A stretch of 9,657 nt of DNA from Sedimentisphaerales bacterium (GTDB lineage: Bacteria; Planctomycetota; Phycisphaerae; Sedimentisphaerales; SM23-30): contig DAOWIP010000388.1 in NCBI GenBank assembly GCA_030640865.1, positions 1-9,657 on the forward strand, written 5' to 3'. A model generated the notes under the pieces. The model was not told the origin of the DNA. It ran no database searches and saw only the letters and a program-made list of their open reading frames with translations. The translations under genes were made by a program, and so were the position numbers. Positions 6,189 to 9,657 of this stretch are shown here, piece by piece (position 1 is the first letter of the stretch; each line of letters opens with the position of its first letter).

Positions 6189-6869
6189 ATGAAAAAGTTG
6201 TTAGCTTTGTTTTTAGTTTTGGGAATGGCCAGTCTCGCTCAGGCTGCACCAGCAATGTCATTTGATCTCGTTCCGACTGATGGGCAAACGGGTCACGGCT
6301 TTGATCCCGCTGATCCGCTGCAGCCCTCGGAATGGGTCGAGATCGACGTTGTTTACAACGGGGCAAATAATCTCTTTAGCTCTGGTATGCTGTACTTGAC
6401 GATCACTGGTCCCGGTGAATGGTGCGGTGACGATAGTTCCATGTATGATCCGTCTGGAGTACCCATTGAGCAGGCATGGACTGTGATTGATAGATTTACC
6501 CCTGAATATATGTGGGGGGGGGTGATGCCTTTGCCTGGATTTAATTCAATGACCAAGGTGGACAGCAGGAATATTGAAATCGGCGGTAATACTAATGCTA
6601 ACACGTTTGCTGCTGTTTTACCCGGCGAGATCATCTTTGATCATCTGAACATCCACTGTACCGGTCTCGAGGATGTTGTTGTGACCTTGAGACCCGCTAC
6701 ATCGACAGCCAATCCGATCGGCACCCCCACATATTGGGATGGTGACATGATGGTTGAGGATCTTGAGGCTCTTGGTAGCTCGATCACGATTTACCAGGTT
6801 CCTGAGCCGATGACCATGTCATTACTGGCTCTTGGTGGTCTGGGTCTTCTGCGTCGTCGTCGCGCCTAA
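6189..6869 (+). CDS. PEP-CTERM sorted surface protein, possibly cohesin-like
   Basis: The ATG at 6189 (226 aa) is preferred over the in-frame ATG at 6171 because GGAG (6176-6179) lies nine nt before it and a clean signal peptide follows (MKKLLALFLVLGMASLAQA, cut before APAM). The C-terminus has the full PEP-CTERM tripartite signal: VPEP near residue 204, a hydrophobic glycine-rich stretch (LLALGGLGLL) and a terminal RRRRA. By family knowledge this is recognised by an exosortase, cut near the PEP motif and exported to the envelope or matrix; no exosortase gene is in the window. The mature domain (about 20-200) is all-beta in appearance. Its segment PGEIIFDHLNIHCTGLEDV resembles the later strands of cohesin-like domains, which is suggestive beside a dockerin-bearing gene but unproved. 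A G9 tract lies in codons 109-112. Confidence 0.85.
   Translation: MKKLLALFLVLGMASLAQAAPAMSFDLVPTDGQTGHGFDPADPLQPSEWVEIDVVYNGANNLFSSGMLYLTITGPGEWCGDDSSMYDPSGVPIEQAWTVIDRFTPEYMWGGVMPLPGFNSMTKVDSRNIEIGGNTNANTFAAVLPGEIIFDHLNIHCTGLEDVVVTLRPATSTANPIGTPTYWDGDMMVEDLEALGSSITIYQVPEPMTMSLLALGGLGLLRRRRA
6514..6522 (+). repeat. G9 homopolymer inside the PEP-CTERM gene
   Basis: Nine consecutive G occur in codons for W109-G110-G111-V112. Losing one G gives TGG GGG GGG TGA, an immediate stop. Gaining one leads to TAA seven codons after the tract. Either slip removes the second half of the protein including the sorting signal. Such tracts are known slippage sites in phase-variable surface genes, and they are also frequent sequencing errors. 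Confidence 0.85.
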
Positions 6870-6922
6870 TTCGGACAACGACAGGAATTGTACCATAATT
6901 GATTGGTATGAAACCAAAAACT

Positions 6923-6958
6923 AAGCGGAGCGGGTTTTTCAACTCGCTTCGCTTTTTT
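6923..6958 (+). terminator. Strong intrinsic terminator after the PEP-CTERM gene
   Basis: The arm AAGCGGAGCGGGTT (6923-6936) pairs at all 14 positions (two G-U) with AACTCGCTTCGCTT (6941-6954) across the loop TTTC, and the stem runs into TTTTTT (6953-6958). It lies 54 nt after the stop codon and closes the rightward unit that starts at 4867. Confidence 0.9.
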
Positions 6959-6973
6959 ATTATCCGCCGCCGA

Positions 6974-7002
6974 TTGACACCGATTATAGAATGTGTTCTA
7001 AT
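6974..7002 (+). promoter_or_regulatory. Sigma70-type promoter for the PIN / antitoxin-like pair
   Basis: TTGACA (6974-6979), a 17-nt spacer, then TCTAAT (6997-7002). The start of transcription would be near 7009, about 27 nt before the PIN start codon. It lies just after the preceding terminator, so the pair is an independent unit. Confidence 0.65.
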
Positions 7003-7035
7003 GAACCGGCAGATAGAATAAACAGGATTAGTAAG

Positions 7036-7282
7036 ATGAAGCGACCTCGCATATATGCCGATACCTCCGTTTTTGGTGGCTGCTTTGATGATGAATTTGC
7101 CACCGAAAGCAAATTGTTTTTTGAGGACATAAAGTTCGGCAAGTTCATACTTGTAATTTCAACTACGACGCATCGTACACTACGAAAAAATAAATGGATA
7201 CCAAGCAATTAACCTGATAAACGGGTACAAAGAAATTCGTATCTATTCACCAAAAGAGGTGGTCAATAATGACGACAGATAA
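7036..7282 (+). pseudogene. PIN-domain toxin remnant, internal deletion plus frameshift
   Basis: From the ATG at 7036 (AGGA at 7024-7027) the protein begins MKRPRIYADTSVFGGCFDDE and continues to about ILVIS near 7159. This is the N-terminus of a PIN ribonuclease-type toxin, with the first catalytic Asp (D9 of YADTS). That frame then runs into unrelated residues and stops at 7212. The +1 frame from about 7163 reads RRIVHYEKINGYQAINLING and then YKEIRIYSPKEVV, the usual C-terminus of the same family, ending at the stop 7280-7282. About 60 central residues are therefore missing (full members are roughly 145-165 aa) and the two ends are out of frame. The deleted part holds the other acidic PIN residues, so no nuclease activity is expected. 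The C-terminal frame overlaps the next gene by 14 nt, as expected for a former toxin-antitoxin operon. Confidence 0.75.
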
Positions 7283-7457
7283 AAAATTCGATTGCGTAAA
7301 AATGAAGTGGGATATTCAGCAGGAAATTGCCAAAGAGTCTTCAGGCATATCAGATGAACAGTCGCATAGAATACAAATGCAAAAAGTCATGCAAAATCCA
7401 ATTTTAGGCCCCTTTTACAAAAAACTACATCGCGCCGGCGAAACCGTGAAAAAATGA
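7269..7457 (+). CDS. Small antitoxin-like protein, partner of the PIN remnant
   Basis: An intact 62-aa gene starts at ATG 7269, with GAGG (7256-7259) nine nt upstream. The protein begins MTTDKKFDCVKMKWDIQQEI and is charged and probably helical. The KKFDCV-MK-IQ pattern matches, from memory, the small proteins usually encoded next to this PIN family and presumed to be their antitoxins. No clear DNA-binding motif is seen. It is still in frame and translatable although its toxin is broken. It could be an orphan antitoxin able to neutralise related toxins elsewhere, or simply not yet decayed. The antitoxin role rests on context only. Confidence 0.6.
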   Translation: MTTDKKFDCVKMKWDIQQEIAKESSGISDEQSHRIQMQKVMQNPILGPFYKKLHRAGETVKK

Positions 7458-7776
7458 AAACCAACTACTCGGTAGAATAAAAAATAATATGAACATAAGT
7501 TCTTATTTTTCATTCCGGGAAATTGATGTAAGTCCTTATTTTGTGTAAAAAACCAAATTTCAACTTTTGTCAATTAATGCCCGAATATAGCTCAAAAACC
7601 TTTTGTTTGATTAAAAAATCAGGCCCAGCGAAAAAACAGCCATAAAAAATTAACGGTTTTCAACAGTTTCGGCCATAATCCGGCAAAATATCAACCGTTT
7701 TCGAGCATAATCAAAATACGCAAAAAAATGTTAAAATAGGCAAAGGCAGAATCCGGGAAGTTGGCGAAAGTGAGCC
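7458..7776. other. AT-rich intergenic stretch without a gene
   Basis: No convincing coding frame on either strand. It contains the hairpin at 7480-7510 and a 14-nt direct repeat, TAAGTTCTTATTTT (7496-7509) and TAAGTCCTTATTTT (7529-7542). There is also a loose repeat of CATAATC with GTTTTC/GTTTCG (around 7655-7720) and many A-tracts. It looks like decayed or regulatory DNA. Confidence 0.5.
7480..7510 (+). terminator. Possible A/T-type terminator after the antitoxin-like gene
   Basis: AAAAATAA (7480-7487) pairs with TTATTTTT (7503-7510), and inside it GAAC (7491-7494) pairs with GTTC (7499-7502) around ATAA. It begins 22 nt after the stop at 7457. The stem is nearly all A-T, so termination strength is doubtful. 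Confidence 0.35.
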
Positions 7777-7978
7777 GCATATTTCGCGGATTTCGCAAAA
7801 ATGAATCGTCACAAAAAACCGGACCTGACTGAATTGATACTCAATAAACTGCCGACAAGAACCCTCATTTTCTCCGCGGGATAAGTTTATAGGAAGCAAA
7901 ATTTTTGACGCTGATTGCGCTGAAAATGAGATATTAGACATCTGCGTAATCAGCGAAATCCGCGAAATCCGCGTCAAA
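7777..7978. repeat. 9-nt-period interspersed repeat with inverted copies
   Basis: On the plus strand 7937-7972 is four consecutive 9-mers: GACATCTGC, GTAATCAGC, GAAATCCGC, GAAATCCGC. The same unit in the opposite direction is at 7777-7794 (GCATATTTC, GCGGATTTC). A second inverted component is closer: TTTGACGC (7904-7911) with GCGTCAAA (7971-7978), and CGCTGATT (7909-7916) with AATCAGCG (7948-7955), giving a 75-bp element with matching ends. Repeats of this GCGGATTTC / GCTGATTAC kind occur in many environmental bacterial genomes. The minus-strand frame across it is only a translation of the repeat. Confidence 0.7.
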
Positions 7979-7989
7979 GAATAATGGTT

Positions 7990-8520
7990 TTATTTGGGGC
8001 TTGACTCGCTTTTGAGGTTCCGATTTTCCTCGGTTAGTTTCGCCGCCTTGGCCTCGGCGTCTTTCTGTTTTTTATTGGCCTCGGTTAGCCTCTTATCGGC
8101 CTCGGCCAGTTCTTTCTTTAGTGCCACGACCTTGCTCTCGTATGCCTTAACCTTCTTCTCATATGCCTTAATTTTCTTTCCGGCTTCAGTAATTTTGCCC
8201 ATTACGCTTTTAAGAGCCTTCTCCATCCTGGCACGATCTTTTTTACGGGCTTCCTGAGTGGCAGCCAGTTCTTTACGAATCTTCGCTGATTCAGCTTTGG
8301 CTTGTTTCAACTGTTCCTTTACTTTTTCGGTCTCATCGAGTACACTCGCCACAACCTCCTTCATTATTTCTTCCATTTTGCTCATCTCTGCCTTTTTGTG
8401 GGCGACTTTTTGGGTTAATGTTTCATTGTCCGCCTGACAGAGTTTCAGCCTTTTTTCAGCCACGCAGCCGGTGAACAACAAAACACCAATACCAACCAAT
8501 AATAATTTTGCGTACCTCAT
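7990..8520 (-). CDS. Coiled-coil lipoprotein of unknown function
   Basis: The 176-aa protein starts at ATG 8520, with AGGAG (8529-8533) eight nt upstream. The first 19 residues are a lipoprotein signal peptide ending in the lipobox LFTGC; C19 would be lipidated and anchor the protein to a membrane, with Val at +2. From about residue 20 to 168 it is an almost continuous coiled coil rich in Lys, Glu and Ala. It includes an adjacent heptad duplication, IKAYEKK (117-123) and VKAYESK (124-130). The tail SESSPK is short and polar. There is no enzymatic motif. A tether, spacer or envelope-structure role fits but cannot be shown. It has its own promoter and follows the beta-helix gene by 164 bp on the same strand. 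Confidence 0.85.
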   Translation of the reverse strand: MRYAKLLLVGIGVLLFTGCVAEKRLKLCQADNETLTQKVAHKKAEMSKMEEIMKEVVASVLDETEKVKEQLKQAKAESAKIRKELAATQEARKKDRARMEKALKSVMGKITEAGKKIKAYEKKVKAYESKVVALKKELAEADKRLTEANKKQKDAEAKAAKLTEENRNLKSESSPK

Positions 8521-8565
8521 TTTTTACTCTCCTAAAAAAAGCCTTTAACTATAGAACCTTCGGTC

Positions 8566-8594
8566 AATCTAATAATGGAATTCGCCTATGTCAA
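8566..8594 (-). promoter_or_regulatory. Sigma70-type promoter for the coiled-coil lipoprotein
   Basis: Read on the minus strand: TTGACA (8594-8589), a 17-nt spacer, then TAGATT (8571-8566). Transcription would begin near 8559, about 39 nt before the ATG at 8520. Confidence 0.6.
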
Positions 8595-8684
8595 TAATAT
8601 TCTGGATACTATCTCCCAACAACTGATTTTCACAAAACTCCCCCGCAGGTAGTTACGGCATAGTCGGGCATTTTTTTGTCTAAA

Positions 8685-9657
8685 TCAATTGTGCCAGCCG
8701 CCTGTCCAAAGCCAGTCATCGGTTAGAAGGACAAAATCCTTAAGGTCGATAAAACCATCCTCATACAGGTCGCTACGAAGATTATCGCTCTCGCTCAGCC
8801 ACTCATCAGCTAAAACCATCAGGTCCCGCCAATCCACAATACCATCGGTATCGAAATCCGAAAGTTTCGTGATTACTTCATCTGACCCAATATCAACCGA
8901 GTCGCCGAATATTCTTTCTTCATAGTCCATATCCCAAACCAACGCCGCCGGTACTGAATTAGCATCCCCGGCGTCAACACAAGGCGAATCCGGCAAAAGA
9001 TGATAATTGCCGGGGATATAAATGTCATCGTTCGGATCGGATGGGGTACCTGCATCGTCCCAATAACCACTATCGACAAAATCAGGGTCGATGCTGATAT
9101 TGCCGTTTATTCCGGTCCAATCCGCTCCCCCGAAATAATCATTAGGCTCGTTATTATAAACGTTGTTATGAACAAATGTTATTATAGAGCTATTCGGATC
9201 TCCCAGAAAGGAGATTCCACCCCCCTGGACATTATAAGCTATCAAATTATTGGCAAAGATATGCTCGCTCAAGTTGGAAGTGCCGATGCCCGCTCTATAC
9301 GGAGCTTTATTGCCGACAATCGAGTTGTTCACCAGTGTGCATACGGAGTCTAAGCAGCCGATTCCCCCGTCCGCTAATCCCGATTCATTGCCGATGATTA
9401 AATTTCCTAATAAATAATTTGACGGATATTCCCGTTTATCGAAAACACATACCCCTCCGCCGTTCGAGACCGTGTAATTTTGTGAGATGACATTGTTCAC
9501 AATCAGCACCGAAGAACTCGTATCACAATATACGCCGCCGCCCCCACGGCCGGATACGTTGTTTGAAATAATATTGTCCTCCAACACCGCCATTTCCACT
9601 GTAGCATGGTAATAGAGGCCGCCCCCTTTAACGCCGGAATAGTTGTCGAGAATTATG
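8685..9657 (-). CDS. Secreted parallel beta-helix protein with C-terminal dockerin-like pair (5' end cut by window)
   Basis: The frame is open from the right edge to the TGA at 8685-8687, giving at least 323 residues; the true start lies outside. The first 200 or so visible residues are repeating short strands with Asn ladders and Gly turns (NNVISQN, GNLIIGNES, NNSIVGNKAP, NNLIAYN, HNNVYNNEP). This is the pattern of right-handed parallel beta-helix (pectate-lyase-like) repeats. Then come PDFVD, a loop with DPNDD, SPCVDAGD and VDIGSDE, a typical closing segment of planctomycete beta-helix proteins. The C-terminus has two calcium-loop motifs, DFDTDGIVDWRD (8823-8858) and DLYEDGFIDLKD (8736-8771), each followed by a helix: dockerin-like. 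Probably exported and surface-associated. Polysaccharide binding or cleavage is possible, but no catalytic residues can be assigned. Confidence 0.85.
   Translation of the reverse strand, partial: IILDNYSGVKGGGLYYHATVEMAVLEDNIISNNVSGRGGGGVYCDTSSSVLIVNNVISQNYTVSNGGGVCVFDKREYPSNYLLGNLIIGNESGLADGGIGCLDSVCTLVNNSIVGNKAPYRAGIGTSNLSEHIFANNLIAYNVQGGGISFLGDPNSSIITFVHNNVYNNEPNDYFGGADWTGINGNISIDPDFVDSGYWDDAGTPSDPNDDIYIPGNYHLLPDSPCVDAGDANSVPAALVWDMDYEERIFGDSVDIGSDEVITKLSDFDTDGIVDWRDLMVLADEWLSESDNLRSDLYEDGFIDLKDFVLLTDDWLWTGGWHN

Noticed and set aside
6353..6634. Minus-strand 93-codon frame
   Set aside because: Antisense to the PEP-CTERM gene, which has a signal peptide and sorting signal; no independent support.
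7711..7977. Minus-strand 88-codon frame
   Set aside because: It mostly translates the 9-nt repeat (Ile-Ser/Ile-Arg runs), lacks a ribosome site, and has no known domain.
7994..8257. Plus-strand 87-codon frame rich in Ser, Phe and Leu
   Set aside because: It is the complement of the Lys/Glu coiled coil of the lipoprotein gene, which gives exactly this artefactual composition.
8641..8680. Terminator at the T7 run near 8670
   Set aside because: Only a 4-bp CCCG/CGGG pairing could be found before the T-run, and it would act on the plus strand, where no gene is transcribed.
9000..9353. Plus-strand 117-codon frame
   Set aside because: Antisense to the beta-helix repeats; the Ile-rich translation reflects the complement of Asn codons.

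Overview
The window looks like chromosomal DNA of a planctomycete, most likely of the class Phycisphaerae. This is inferred from three things: a secreted protein ending in a Cys-Trp-Cys-Cys plus paired EF-hand (dockerin-like) tail, a PEP-CTERM surface protein, and a parallel beta-helix protein with a C-terminal dockerin-like pair. All three are common in that group. No rRNA, tRNA or marker gene is present to confirm it.

Layout. Positions 1-4233 (minus strand) are one uninterrupted reading frame, cut by the left edge: a very large glycogen debranching enzyme in which a GH13 alpha-amylase/glucanotransferase-type domain is fused to GDE_N and GDE_C (GH133 amylo-1,6-glucosidase) domains. Positions 4234-4860 hold no convincing gene but are dense in inverted repeats: a REP-like palindrome cluster and a nested 16-bp stem-loop. 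A good sigma70-type promoter (4867-4894) then drives rightward transcription through a leader of about 270 nt with strong predicted RNA structure. Next come a secreted dockerin-like protein (5173-6054) and a PEP-CTERM protein (6189-6869), ended by a strong intrinsic terminator (6923-6958).

A second small unit begins at 6974 with its own promoter: a PIN-domain toxin gene that has lost its middle and is frameshifted (7036-7282), overlapped by a small intact antitoxin-like gene (7269-7457). Positions 7458-7989 are AT-rich and non-coding, with a 9-nt-period repeat of the type spread through environmental genomes. On the minus strand follow a coiled-coil lipoprotein (7990-8520) with a clear promoter, and the end of a beta-helix/dockerin secreted protein (8685-9657, cut by the right edge).

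How it works together: the dockerin-like and PEP-CTERM genes appear to form one transcription unit for exported surface proteins. The PEP-CTERM gene carries a G9 tract where a one-base slip in either direction stops translation almost at once. The debranching enzyme is an unrelated cytoplasmic storage-glucan function. I see no complete defence or mobile system. The most unusual items are the structured leader, the G9 tract, the dead PIN toxin beside a live partner gene, and the apparent loss of conserved GH133 motifs in the debranching enzyme.
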